The notes below the pieces were generated by a model that did not search any database, was not told where the DNA came from, and worked only from the letters and a program-made list of their open reading frames with translations. DNA of 64,000 nucleotides from Alteromonadaceae bacterium 2753L.S.0a.02 (GTDB taxonomy: Bacteria; Pseudomonadota; Gammaproteobacteria; Pseudomonadales; Cellvibrionaceae). The position numbers and the translations under genes were made by a program. The stretch spans positions 1,017,001-1,081,000 of the forward strand of contig VISH01000002.1 in assembly GCA_007827375.1 (NCBI GenBank). The letters run 5' to 3'. Below, in pieces: positions 55,401 to 63,158 of the stretch (position 1 is the stretch's first letter; every line of letters starts with the position of its first letter).

Positions 55401-58400
55401 ATAGCATTAGTTGGAATGTAGAGGTTATTCCTGAAAACGCTGAATTCGATTTTGATTTTAGCTGGCAACCTTCAAATGTAGTTGAGATTGGCGAAAGTGC
55501 CGCTATGCAGTTAGTGCCAATTAACGAAGCCAGTTCTGTGACCGCTACAATTCGCGTGGATGGTGAGGAATATGCCATTGACGATCTGTTACGCGCCGAA
55601 TTTACGGGTACGAAGGTGGGCGTTACCGATATTGAAATTACATTCACAGATGGCTATGAAACCGTGGTGAAGAAAACCAATTTGGTTGTGCCAGATCCTT
55701 CGGATATTTCAGATCCATCGGTACAAATTGACTATCCGCAAGATGGTGCCGTCATCACTTCTCCTAGTATGGTGCTTGGAACTGTTCAGGATGAAACCCT
55801 GACATCCGTGACATTGCTTTATAAACGCGCAGATCAGTCGGATACCGAATATCGCGTTCTTTATCATGGTATTGAAGATCTTGATAACAAAGCTTTAGCA
55901 GAATTCGACCCGACATTACTTGTGAATGGCAGTTATCACCTCTTGTTACAAGCCGAGGACAGTAATGGCCGTATGAGCGGCCATCGCGTCGCAATTATAG
56001 TTGAAGGTGATCAAAAATTAGGTAACTTTAGCTTTACCGTTGAAGATTTAAATATTCCATTAGAGGGAATTCCCGTTGTCGTATCTCGCACATACGATAG
56101 TCGAAGGAAGCTCGAGACAATGGATTTTGGTTATGGTTGGACCATTGATTATCAGAATGTTCGTATCGAGGAAAGTCGTGAACCAACCACTGGTTGGACT
56201 AGATATACGCAAAAAGCAGACTTCCCAGGCGCTGGTGGTGTGTCATTTGTTGGTGATGCTGTTTGTAGCCAGCCAGTAGGCGAGAAAATTGTAACGATAA
56301 CGTTACCAAATGGAAAAGTAGAAAAGTTCGGTGTTTACGCAGAACCATCAGATAGCGCCGCTCAAAGCATTTCAATTCCCAATTGTTTTCTTTCTGGCGG
56401 AAGCCGTTTTCATAACCTTCGCTTTAGACCAATGGGCGGTACATATTCAACTCTTACTGCTGAAGAAGTGGATTCACTTTATCTCAGCGAAGTTACCAAT
56501 GGGTTTTTAGAAAAAGTTGCGGGAGATGGTCAACCATTTAATGTTCATCGCTACACCCTCACTACAAAAGCTGGCTATATCTACAAACTCGATCAAAACT
56601 TTGGAGTAGAAACCATAACCGAGCCCAACGGCCACGCTATCACCTACAGTGATACCGGTATTGTTCACTCCTCAGGTAAGAGTATCAGCTTCGTGCGGGA
56701 TGGTGACGGTCGTATTACCCAGATTACCGACCCGTCCAACAACGTGTACGAATACATCTATGAAGCAAACGGCGATTTGGTAGAGTTCCGCAATGCCGAG
56801 CAAGTAATGCAAGACATTACGGGCACTGAATACGTGTACAACAACGAACACAGCCTGCTGGATATTTTCGATCCTCTCGGTAGAACGGTAGTCAAAAACC
56901 TCTACGATGATACCGGCCGCCTTTACGCCCAGGACGACGGCCAAGGAAATATCAAAACCTTTAATCACGATCTGGATTCAAATACCAGCGTTGTTACCGA
57001 TCGGGACGGGCGTACAACGGTTTATCAATACGATGATCGCGGTAATGTGCTTTTCGAAACAAAATCCATCGGCGATGGCTCTTATACGAGTGATATTGTT
57101 ACTGCCTATACCTACGACGATAAAGATAACCAGTTAACTAAGTCTGTTGCTGGTAGCGAGTATGTTTGGACAAGCCATTATGACGAGAATAGTAACCTCA
57201 GTTATACGGTTGATGCTGAACAGAATCGCGTGGATTATCTAGCGTACAACAGATTTGGGCAAGAAACCCAGATTGAGGATGAGCTGAATCGTATTACCAC
57301 AATGCATTACGACAGCCAAGGTAACCTTACAGGTATAGAGATGCCGGGTGTACTCGACCCGGACAGCGGTGAAACCCTCGTATACAGTGCAGCTAACGTA
57401 TATACCAATGGTCGGGTAACAAGCTCCACCAATTTACGTGGCCTAACCACTCTCTACACCTACTACCTCTCTGGCCCCGCCGCAGGCCAAAAATGGACAG
57501 AATCCAACCCGGCGAGCGGCACAATTACCTACACCTACGACGCCAACAACAATATCGACCTGGAAACGCGCGAGCGAACCGTTAACGGCGAGGTATTACT
57601 TGAAACCGTAGACTACGACTACGATTCACTGAATCGGTTAACAAAAACAACCTATCCGGATGGCAGTTTTACCGAAACGGTCTACGACCCGGCGGGTAAT
57701 CTCGATAAGGAACGTGATCGGTACGGTGTGTGGACCGACTACACCTACAATGCCTATGGCCGATTAACCGATACTCTTTACGCCGATGGCAGCACCGAAG
57801 TGCGCAGCTATACTCCGGAAGGCCTGCTTGAAACGGTAACTGATCGCAGTGGGCACACCACCCGCTACGATTATGACGACGCCGGGCGCCAGTGGAAAAT
57901 CACCTACCACGACCAAAGTTACACTGAAACCCGCTATACCCCTCAGGGCTGGGTGCAATTTGAATGGGATGAAAATCGTAACCTCACCGAATACGAATAC
58001 GATCTGGCGGGTAAACGCACGGCAGTTGTTCGTCACTATAAAGACAGCGAAGGTAATTCCCAGGTACAGCGGCACAGCTACACCTACTACTCCAACGGAG
58101 AATTAGAGACAGAAACCAACGCGCTCAACCGCACCACCACTTACATCATTAACGAGTTGGATCAGCGCATTGAGACCCAATACCACAATAACACCGCAAC
58201 ACAAACGCGCTTTAACCCTATGGGCAGCCGTATTCAGAGCATCGACCAGCGTCTTGTCAGTACGCATTACGGGTACGATGATGCAGGGCGCCTGGAATCG
58301 GTCCTACCGGATGTGGAGATAAATGGTGAGCCCATACCCGCCACCACCTATGTCTACGACGAAGTAGGCAACAAACTTAGCCAAACCGATGCCAATACCC

Positions 58401-60910
58401 ATACCACCCAATGGACCTATGATTATTTTGGGCGGGTATTAACGCGAACCCTGCCGGAGGGCATGACCGAGTCTTTCGTATACGACGATACCGCACGTAC
58501 TCAAACCCACACCGATTTTAACCAACAGGTGACGGTTACCCAGTTCAATAACATGGGCCAAATCGAAACCGTGAGTTACGACAACGGCACCAGCGAAAGC
58601 TACAGCTACTGGCCCAATGGCCAAATCCATTTTGCGACCACTAAAAACGGCACGAGTGAGTACGTGTATGACAACAGAGATCGGCTCGACTACGAAATTC
58701 AGCCCGACGGCACACGCCTCGATTACGACTACGACGATGCAGGTAACCGCACACTTGTCGAAATAATCCGCGATGACACCGTAGTAAGCAGCACCAGCTA
58801 CACCTACGACGGCCTGAATCGTTTGGAAACCGTAACCGATAGCAACGGCATCACACGCTACACCTACGATGCCGTGGGCAACCTCGATACCATCCGCTAC
58901 CCGAACGGTATTGTTGAAGACTACGACTACAACACTGTTGACCAGCTAACGCTATTAACCGTTCGCAATGGTGCTGGGGAGGTGCTTGGCAGCTACACCT
59001 ATGAGCTGGACGATACCGGTCGCCGTGAAAGCATCACCGAAGCCAGCGGTCGGTTTACCGATTTCAAATACGATGATCTTTACCGCCTCACCGATGAAAT
59101 AATTACAGATAATTTAGCCGGTAATCATACCGCCAACTACCAATACGACTGGGTAGGCAACCGTACCTACGAAACCGTTAACGGAGTCGAAACACTTTAT
59201 CTCTACGATGACAATGACCGCTTGGAGCAGCAAGGAGGTACGGTTTACGGCTACGACGATAATGGCAACCTAAAAACCGAAACCCTGGATGGCGTAACCA
59301 CCACCTACCACTACGACGAGCGCAACAAGTTAATCCAGTTAGAAGCGGCCGAAGCGACAACAGAGTACACCTATAATCACAACGGCATTCGAACCAGTAA
59401 AACTCAGGGCGGAGTCACCACCCAATACATCGTTGATGCCAACCGCGACTACGCACAGGTGCTGCTCGAAACCGGCGATACCCAAGACGTTTTCTACACC
59501 TATGGGCACGACTTAATCAGCCAGGTAAGAGCGAATACACCAACCTTCTATATCTACGATGGCCTGGGCAGTACGCGGGCCTTGAGCGACAGTACTGGCA
59601 CAATATCCGACACCTACGATTATGAGGCATTCGGCGAACTGCTCAATCAAACGGGCGCTACAGAAAATGACTATTTGTTTACTGGGGAGCAGTTTGATCG
59701 TAGTCTTGATCAGTATTACCTAAGGGCGAGGTATTACAACCAAGGGATTGGGCGGTTTACTGCCATGGATACTTGGAGTGGAAACTCGCAAGATCCAATC
59801 ACTCTCCATAAGTATCTTTATGCCAATGCTGATCCTGGGAATATGGTGGACCCAAGTGGTAATTTCTCGCTGGGCTCGGCGATGAGCGCAGTGAATATCA
59901 TGGGGACTCTGGTCGGCACTGCACAATCTGCCATCACCGTATTTAATGTCGCAACTGGTCGAGAAGAGTTTGATGCCAAGGCGCTAGGCACAGCCATTTT
60001 ATTTAATATGGTTGGAGGAGCCGCAGGAAAACTTGTTGGGCTAACTAGAGGCTTAAGAAAAGTATGCAATAGCTTCGAGGGCGATACATTGGTTTCTACG
60101 AGCGAGGGACTGGTTCCGATATCCGAAATAAAAATAGGTGATTTAGTTTGGGCTTACAATGAAGAAACGGGTAAGACAACGCTTCAAGAAGTTATTCACT
60201 TGATTCAGGGAGAAGGGGATAAAAGCCTAGTTGATATCACGCTTCTTACTGGTGAAGTAATTACTGCTACCGCCGGTCATTCATTTTATTTATTTGATAC
60301 TGAAAGCTGGCTTGATGCTGATGAATTGAATGTACAGCATGAATTGTTTGCACGTTCGGGAAACCTTCTAAAAATATCTGATATCAATAGTTATGAAGCT
60401 CCACTTAAGGTTTATAACCTTACAGTTGCAAATGATCACACATACTATGTGGGTAAAGACGAGGTATTGAGCCATAATGCGGGAGTTTGCCGGTTCCCGA
60501 AAATCGATACCGCGGCAAAAAATCATATTTTAAGAGGGGAAATTGGCCCTGGTGGTAGAATTTCTGGTTATCATCACCGGTTTGGTAATGCAGATAGTGG
60601 GCAGCTACGATTGGTTGAAGTAACTGCTAGAGGTCGGGGGGCTCAAGGTGGTCGGGGTGGTGTATACGAAGGTGTGGTTGAGTTCATTGATTCAAATGGC
60701 CAGCGTCATACTAAGCGCTCCACCTTTTTTCCAGATAATTGGACTACGCAGAGAGTAATGAGTGAGATTGATAGTGCTGTGTTGGAAGCAATGAAGCATT
60801 CGAATGGTACTCTGACCGGGCGGGTGCGAGGCAAAAGCGCTTCTGGAATTGAGATAGAAATGATTTTAAATGGCGGAAGACTTGAGTCTGCTTGGCCAAT
60901 ATTGAGGTAA
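49418..60910 (+). CDS. Giant exported RHS polymorphic toxin (choice-of-anchor A, Ig-like, IgGFc-like, RHS, Hint, EndoU)
   Basis: 3830 aa from the ATG at 49418 (GAGG 9 bp ahead); a GTG 84 bp upstream adds unlikely residues. Order by approximate residue: long basic leader and signal peptide to ~55; choice-of-anchor A domain 55-320; Ig/cadherin-like repeats (IDAVDPDGDSLTYSV type) 320-950; IgGFc-binding-like domain ~955-1405 (EGTEFWFPFTSNF); invasin-type Ig 1410-1500; more Ig-like domains to ~2200; RHS repeats ~2230-3470 ending in a core with YDGLGSTRALSDSTG and FTGEQFDRSLDQYYLRARYY; Hint domain ~3550-3690 (NSFEGDTLV start, DHTYYVG and SHNAG end); then EndoU-like RNase 3690-3830 (NHILRGEIGPGGRISGYHHR, TFFPDNWTTQRVMSEI). 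The shell encloses a toxin freed by Hint cleavage, acting in contact-dependent or surface-delivered competition. Confidence 0.9.
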   Translation: MFGKESVRAHKMKSAVVLKNLYRWICKTKIIVGASKCAAIVGFTAASSLQPVLADDSFDFALSFNAFIEGEFSAVSSDVQGKLAAGGNITLASYGVSSVYQAEPQEDVLISGGNIQYQNGQIFAGSVLASGSTVEIGSEVLSAMPQGSHVLSNSDLPFSFYDEFQALQDFSNQLSELTPTGTTEYKWGGTHLTGDCESETQVFNIDGNSLLNSTSLVLNCTPETSTLLLNITGDHAGLKNIGLAHLSERATRTLYNFPEATSVELVWVGVEGTVLAPLAHFDNPRGSLNGTIIAKSWDGPMELHHVPFSGEFQGMLQRENHAPVYRSVPIAEALTESDYQYQIIVDDPDLDAVTIAMVTSPKGMTLEPETGLILWQPSVEQLGNHPVVISATDGEATVLQEFSIAVRYSNSAPSIEPLSDISMQEGDALEIPINATDREGDSLEFGASNLPNFVTLENSVLKLQPGYDNSGYYADIQISVTDGVFNAVESFSLEVLDVNRAPQITSQPILSVLEGSLYTYPIVIEDPDANAVLSLALLHGPEGMNLDGDNNQLVWIPTAADIGDHEIKIEVTDELGLSDDQAFTLQVVNVNDAPILSDLSMDVNEDEVLQIVLESFDADGDTLSYALVSNPQNGTLNGEFPTISYTPRLNYYGEDHFTVMANDGIANSNIATVSITVLAINDAPTVSSDPILSVAENQLYQYQILGSDVDGDVLSYNAITVFPSGASLSSEGLLSWIPDFSQAGEYAISIEVSDGELGYIHSFDLTVQNVNQAPSIAVIPEQNIAEGEALTITIDAVDPDGDSLTYSVEGLPSFAVLNGNTITFSPGFDDAGEYHDIKITVSDGASLSSREFGITVVNGNNPPQIVSSPPLVVVAGDRWEYEPEAIDPDGDVLNYEFTSDLNVRWEDGSMSWETSADDIGEYEFSVAVIDPDGAQDTQYFTLTVIAAERRASHEGTEFWFPFTSNFKMDDSLFHIYLAAGDSSAIANIEIAAMGVSEQITLSAGEIKSFTVESEQVMAAGAVQRHKVLVDQAIHITADEKISVYALNQREATTDGFLALPNAVLGTSYIVGHYTTLASGNYSDTQVGSYGNGSARAPQVGIVATEDNTEVLIDATMDLFSGAEEIHGKIHIQKGERFALNLDQGDVYYLEARGSKVADLTGTMVSSNKKIAVFGTHSCAYVPQDAGACDHLVEQLPPIDSLGTEYFTAPTYGRGEIDSTDNNQSGSPNGGDVFRIIAPFESTRIYIDGDYKYLLNAQEFVEFIESSPQRIITSKPVLLIQYAVGDSMDSNNPSRILDATMADPFMVVVPPSAQYMKHYNVRTPDRDLAYNFINVVIPTSSIDSFQMNAEIVEPSFFSPIGNSEFSYAQLSVQPGSHELMANEPFGITVYGNDFYESYGYLGGMALSVPETVSNISIVGDENLDVGNTACITALITDQMEWPVSGVRIEFTVSGYHDHTGYAFSDSRGVAEHCYLGDVTGDDSISAAVNGLQSTTHITWSANTENLSPRITSYPELHYTPNETYEYQIESFDPNGDEVTLQLVNPSDDPGASLVGNVLTWQTTSLGEENRFVVKATDEYGLSEQQSFVLTPRHIFNSKPVFATLEPGGIAVQGVPYVYNPEFSGSLANQTYLYQYHIDTVDVDGDGRRITLVEGPPEATIELQTIEGDPLCISELCNHIINWAPASTGTYNLTFGLRDFRGAEAESQTVSVRVDPNYPPVIVSQPPSAIAVVGKQFKYILDVENDVPLWTKENPDNLRVEFDVAPARMSELSAEPVLDNKAALNIAWTPTVGDVGIHTVRFRVLDQLNASEYQEFTLEVIPENNFPVFTSGLMPNAEVSIAYEHQLAAMDPDGDSIKYMLISAPGDMTMNDTGLITWLPGEEFEGGRFAIWYAIDDGRGGLVYKQDYINVNAFTNRAPQFLSGYRPKTAKVGVEYFHQVLATDREGDLPISYRKGSYDPGAIDSATGEIRWVPESLGNYRFYVAATDSLGNFASSNSISWNVEVIPENAEFDFDFSWQPSNVVEIGESAAMQLVPINEASSVTATIRVDGEEYAIDDLLRAEFTGTKVGVTDIEITFTDGYETVVKKTNLVVPDPSDISDPSVQIDYPQDGAVITSPSMVLGTVQDETLTSVTLLYKRADQSDTEYRVLYHGIEDLDNKALAEFDPTLLVNGSYHLLLQAEDSNGRMSGHRVAIIVEGDQKLGNFSFTVEDLNIPLEGIPVVVSRTYDSRRKLETMDFGYGWTIDYQNVRIEESREPTTGWTRYTQKADFPGAGGVSFVGDAVCSQPVGEKIVTITLPNGKVEKFGVYAEPSDSAAQSISIPNCFLSGGSRFHNLRFRPMGGTYSTLTAEEVDSLYLSEVTNGFLEKVAGDGQPFNVHRYTLTTKAGYIYKLDQNFGVETITEPNGHAITYSDTGIVHSSGKSISFVRDGDGRITQITDPSNNVYEYIYEANGDLVEFRNAEQVMQDITGTEYVYNNEHSLLDIFDPLGRTVVKNLYDDTGRLYAQDDGQGNIKTFNHDLDSNTSVVTDRDGRTTVYQYDDRGNVLFETKSIGDGSYTSDIVTAYTYDDKDNQLTKSVAGSEYVWTSHYDENSNLSYTVDAEQNRVDYLAYNRFGQETQIEDELNRITTMHYDSQGNLTGIEMPGVLDPDSGETLVYSAANVYTNGRVTSSTNLRGLTTLYTYYLSGPAAGQKWTESNPASGTITYTYDANNNIDLETRERTVNGEVLLETVDYDYDSLNRLTKTTYPDGSFTETVYDPAGNLDKERDRYGVWTDYTYNAYGRLTDTLYADGSTEVRSYTPEGLLETVTDRSGHTTRYDYDDAGRQWKITYHDQSYTETRYTPQGWVQFEWDENRNLTEYEYDLAGKRTAVVRHYKDSEGNSQVQRHSYTYYSNGELETETNALNRTTTYIINELDQRIETQYHNNTATQTRFNPMGSRIQSIDQRLVSTHYGYDDAGRLESVLPDVEINGEPIPATTYVYDEVGNKLSQTDANTHTTQWTYDYFGRVLTRTLPEGMTESFVYDDTARTQTHTDFNQQVTVTQFNNMGQIETVSYDNGTSESYSYWPNGQIHFATTKNGTSEYVYDNRDRLDYEIQPDGTRLDYDYDDAGNRTLVEIIRDDTVVSSTSYTYDGLNRLETVTDSNGITRYTYDAVGNLDTIRYPNGIVEDYDYNTVDQLTLLTVRNGAGEVLGSYTYELDDTGRRESITEASGRFTDFKYDDLYRLTDEIITDNLAGNHTANYQYDWVGNRTYETVNGVETLYLYDDNDRLEQQGGTVYGYDDNGNLKTETLDGVTTTYHYDERNKLIQLEAAEATTEYTYNHNGIRTSKTQGGVTTQYIVDANRDYAQVLLETGDTQDVFYTYGHDLISQVRANTPTFYIYDGLGSTRALSDSTGTISDTYDYEAFGELLNQTGATENDYLFTGEQFDRSLDQYYLRARYYNQGIGRFTAMDTWSGNSQDPITLHKYLYANADPGNMVDPSGNFSLGSAMSAVNIMGTLVGTAQSAITVFNVATGREEFDAKALGTAILFNMVGGAAGKLVGLTRGLRKVCNSFEGDTLVSTSEGLVPISEIKIGDLVWAYNEETGKTTLQEVIHLIQGEGDKSLVDITLLTGEVITATAGHSFYLFDTESWLDADELNVQHELFARSGNLLKISDINSYEAPLKVYNLTVANDHTYYVGKDEVLSHNAGVCRFPKIDTAAKNHILRGEIGPGGRISGYHHRFGNADSGQLRLVEVTARGRGAQGGRGGVYEGVVEFIDSNGQRHTKRSTFFPDNWTTQRVMSEIDSAVLEAMKHSNGTLTGRVRGKSASGIEIEMILNGGRLESAWPILR
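60070..60480 (+). other. Hint autoprotease domain within the RHS protein
   Basis: Codes for residues ~3550-3690. NSFEGDTLVSTSEGLVPISE begins it and the Asp/His block TAGHSFYLF is followed by VANDHTYYVGKDEVLSHNAG at the cleavage site. Polymorphic-toxin Hint domains cut at the Asn near SHNA and release the C-terminal toxin. Confidence 0.8.
60481..60910 (+). other. EndoU-type RNase toxin tip
   Basis: C-terminal ~140 residues with the two His motifs (NHILRGEIGPGG; SGYHHR) and the FFPDNWTTQRVMSEIDSAVLE block of bacterial EndoU. By contrast to the conserved shell, this tip is the part expected to vary between strains. Predicted RNA-cleaving activity; not shown. Confidence 0.75.
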
Positions 60911-60912
60911 TT

Positions 60913-61248
60913 ATGAAATTTAAATTTTTTTACGACCGTTTCGATCTGCCTGATATTGAGTGTGAAAAGTCGATTTATCCGATTAGCTGGGTTTTGACCG
61001 ACAACGCTCGCCCTGAGCTTTGTGATGAAATATTAGAAGAAATCGCAAATTTTAAAGCAAGCAAATCTTATTGGGAGATGTCATACAATAAATCTGTTTT
61101 ATGCCTATCAGGTAAGGGGGCTACATGCATAGACGCCTTCAATGAGTCTGTTGAATATACCTTGCCGTTAGAGAAATTTGAATCTTTGATTAAGAAGTGG
61201 AAAAGCTTTTTGTCGGACCGAAAAGAATCTTCACAGGTAAATATTTAA
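60913..61248 (+). CDS. Presumptive immunity protein to the EndoU toxin
   Basis: 111 aa from the ATG at 60913, two bases after the toxin's stop; an earlier frame would overlap the toxin end. Soluble, acidic (KFFYDRFDLPDIECEKSIYP; ...LPLEKFESLIKKWKSFLSD). I do not recognise the family, but size, charge, direction and immediate downstream position are what an immunity protein has. IS110 copy 2 starts only 72 bp beyond its stop, and its terminator now lies on the far side of that element. Confidence 0.65.
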   Translation: MKFKFFYDRFDLPDIECEKSIYPISWVLTDNARPELCDEILEEIANFKASKSYWEMSYNKSVLCLSGKGATCIDAFNESVEYTLPLEKFESLIKKWKSFLSDRKESSQVNI

Positions 61249-61278
61249 TTGGGAGTCTCGGGGTAACAATAAACCAGA

Positions 61279-61290
61279 CGTCCGCCCGAA
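61279..61290. repeat. Extra copy of the IS110 left-end sequence
   Basis: On the minus strand GGACGTCTGGTTTATTG contains GTCTGGTTTATT, the first 12 bases of both IS110 copies, and here too it follows a GGGCGG string. It may be a solo end remnant or a shared target motif. Confidence 0.45.
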
Positions 61291-61356
61291 CGGCCGTACC
61301 CCGGATAAAAACGCCGACCAGTAGATACCATCTCTCCGATACAGCCGCAAGTATTA

Positions 61357-62337
61357 TTAACACACTTGCGGCATGTATTCTTTTTGGTTTTTTAAGACCC
61401 CAAAACAAATCTGCACCAGCTTTCTCATTGCTGCGCCCAGCGCTTGCATTTTGTTCTTTCCGTTAGCCAATAATCGCTTTTTCTGGCGCGCTATATCCGG
61501 GTTATGTTGTCCCGCACAGACCGCTGCCATATACAATTTCGCCCGCACTGAAGCCGGCCCAGATTTTGTTAGCGAGCTTCGGCCTTTGAATACACCAGAT
61601 TCAACCAACTTAGGTATGAGCCCCAAATAGGCGGCGAGTTGAGCTGCAGTTTTAAAGCGTCTACTTCGAATCACACACAGCATTAGACGCGATAGCGTAG
61701 AACCCACGGCAGGAATGGTTTGTAATAATTCTCGGTCTTTTTTCAAGTGCGGGTGACGATCGATATGATCGTCGATTTGTGACTCCAATCGCGCCTTTTC
61801 TTGTTTAAGGTATTCCATTGTCTGCTCAATGGATGACATGACAATCTCGGATACCGTTGTAATTTCCGCCTTCTCTCGGCGGTTATATTCTCGTTGGTAA
61901 TCCTTTTCTATGGCCTCCAAGCGAGCGATTAGCGCCTTGAGTTCCCGTATTTCCGGAGGCTCAGGCTTCCAGAGCATCGGGTTATGACTTTTTCCATAAC
62001 GGGCGATCACTAGGCTGTCGCACTTATCAGTCTTGTGTGTCGAACCAAGGCTTTTTGCGTAGGACTTAATTTGAGCCGGGTTGGCAACCACGACGCTAAA
62101 ATCCTGCTCGTATAGACGATACGCCAAATTCTCATGATAAATACCCGTCGCTTCCATAACCACGATAATATTCTCGGCAGGTTGTTGGGTAGTCTTAACC
62201 AGCCAGTGTGCCAGTGATTCAATACCGGACGGTGTGTTTTTAAGCACCTTGGTTTTTACCTTCAGTAATTCCGGGTCACGCAGCCAAAGACAATCGAGTT
62301 TGTCTTTACTCACATCAATTCCAACAAATGCTTGCAT
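61357..62337 (-). CDS. IS110-family transposase (RNA-guided recombinase type), copy 2
   Basis: 326 aa, minus strand, identical to copy 1 in every motif (Asp8, Glu62, Asp104, Asp107, conserved Ser near 247). Its presence in opposite orientation makes a 14.9-kb inverted pair around the RHS toxin locus. Intact and probably active. Confidence 0.93.
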   Translation of the reverse strand: MQAFVGIDVSKDKLDCLWLRDPELLKVKTKVLKNTPSGIESLAHWLVKTTQQPAENIIVVMEATGIYHENLAYRLYEQDFSVVVANPAQIKSYAKSLGSTHKTDKCDSLVIARYGKSHNPMLWKPEPPEIRELKALIARLEAIEKDYQREYNRREKAEITTVSEIVMSSIEQTMEYLKQEKARLESQIDDHIDRHPHLKKDRELLQTIPAVGSTLSRLMLCVIRSRRFKTAAQLAAYLGLIPKLVESGVFKGRSSLTKSGPASVRAKLYMAAVCAGQHNPDIARQKKRLLANGKNKMQALGAAMRKLVQICFGVLKNQKEYMPQVC

Positions 62338-62585
62338 CTTTCCTATTCCCCTTGTACATGCAGTGTCACCACAATGTGTGGGCACTTGGATACCATACAA
62401 TTTCAAGATGATGGAACCAGGGGCGTCATCTACGTCTCAACTTCTTACAGTTTAGGGTGGGCTCACACTCACCTGGTTCCGAGTGACAAGTGATAGCTAA
62501 TCACTTGTCGCAGAGAGATACAAGGGTGGGTAAGCCGAAGGAGCCTCCCACGCGTTGCGGGGTTTAAACTCTCTGAGAAAAAAGG
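62338..62585 (-). ncRNA. Candidate bridge RNA region of IS110 copy 2
   Basis: Reverse-strand equivalent of 47677-47924 with the same hairpins, including GACAAGTGAT-TAGCT-ATCACTTGTC (now at 62485-62509). Because the leader matches copy 1, both elements should specify the same target preference. Confidence 0.5.
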
Positions 62586-62606
62586 TTAATAAACCAGACA
62601 CCACCC

Positions 62607-62635
62607 GAAGCCCGGTAAATCCGGGCTTCTTTTTT
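62607..62635 (+). terminator. Rho-independent terminator (+ strand), now separated from the toxin operon
   Basis: Perfect 9-bp stem GAAGCCCGG / CCGGGCTTC with loop TAAAT (62607-62629) followed by T6. On the + strand it would end transcripts coming from the RHS/immunity genes; IS110 copy 2 now lies between. Confidence 0.85.
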
Positions 62636-62643
62636 AATTGCTC

Positions 62644-63039
62644 TTAAGCCGATTGTTGCTGCTTGATCAAAGCATCGAGCATCTCACTAATGAACTTTTG
62701 TTTATTCTTTGGCAGGTTTTTTACCTGCTCCACTTGTCGCTGCAAGGTTGAAGCAGGCCCGCGTTTGGCGGGGGCTTTGGCAATTCCAAGCAGCTCATCG
62801 GTGGTGATGGCGAACAACTGCGCCAGCTTGGGAATGTCAGAGCTAGAGACTTTGCGCCGCCCGGCTTCAAATGACGCCATATGCTGTTGAGAAATCCCCA
62901 GGAACTCGGCTAGCTGCACCTGTGTTAATCCCACTTCCTTCCTGAGCTCGGCGATACGCTTGCCAAGCTGTTTAAAAAATACTTCGTCGTCTTTAGTCAT
63001 CAGATTGTCAAGATAAGCGTAAGTGATCGTTGGGCTCAT
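62644..63039 (-). CDS. XRE-family transcriptional repressor
   Basis: 131 aa from the ATG at 63039 (SPTITYAYLDNLMTKDDE), with ACGGAG just upstream as ribosome binding site; longer readings run into the promoter. It has a classical helix-turn-helix (LRKEVGLTQVQLAEFLGISQQHMASFEAGRRKVSS, about 45-80) and a basic C-terminal helix (VKNLPKNKQKFISEMLDALIKQQ). Divergent from the primase gene; the operator between them (ATACTCC-TAATG-GGAGTAT) is the obvious target. Probably a phage- or island-type regulator. Confidence 0.85.
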   Translation of the reverse strand: MSPTITYAYLDNLMTKDDEVFFKQLGKRIAELRKEVGLTQVQLAEFLGISQQHMASFEAGRRKVSSSDIPKLAQLFAITTDELLGIAKAPAKRGPASTLQRQVEQVKNLPKNKQKFISEMLDALIKQQQSA

Positions 63040-63076
63040 ACTATAACTCCGTTTTTGGGTGACTGATGTCTTGGAG

Positions 63077-63104
63077 TTGACAATACTCCTAATGGGAGTA
63101 TATT
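63077..63104 (+). promoter_or_regulatory. Promoter of the primase gene with embedded operator
   Basis: TTGACA (63077-63082), 16-bp spacer, TATATT (63099-63104): a near-consensus sigma-70 promoter. The spacer is filled by ATACTCC-TAATG-GGAGTAT (63083-63101), a perfect 7-bp inverted repeat. Binding there would block polymerase. Further GGAGT/ACTCC half-sites lie at 63045-63049, 63073-63077 and 63147-63151. Confidence 0.75.
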
Positions 63105-63158
63105 GCAAATCGGTTATTTTTTTACAGTACCTCTTGACAGCATATTGGAGTACTTGGG

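Larger units (their letters stand above)
61321..62599 (-). mobile_element. IS110-family element, copy 2 (1279 bp, inverted)
   Basis: Reverse-oriented copy of 47663-48941 with the same 1279-bp length and an identical transposase; shadow reading frames are also identical, so nucleotide identity must be essentially complete. Left and right ends carry the same terminal strings. Inserted between the immunity gene and a terminator. Confidence 0.92.
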
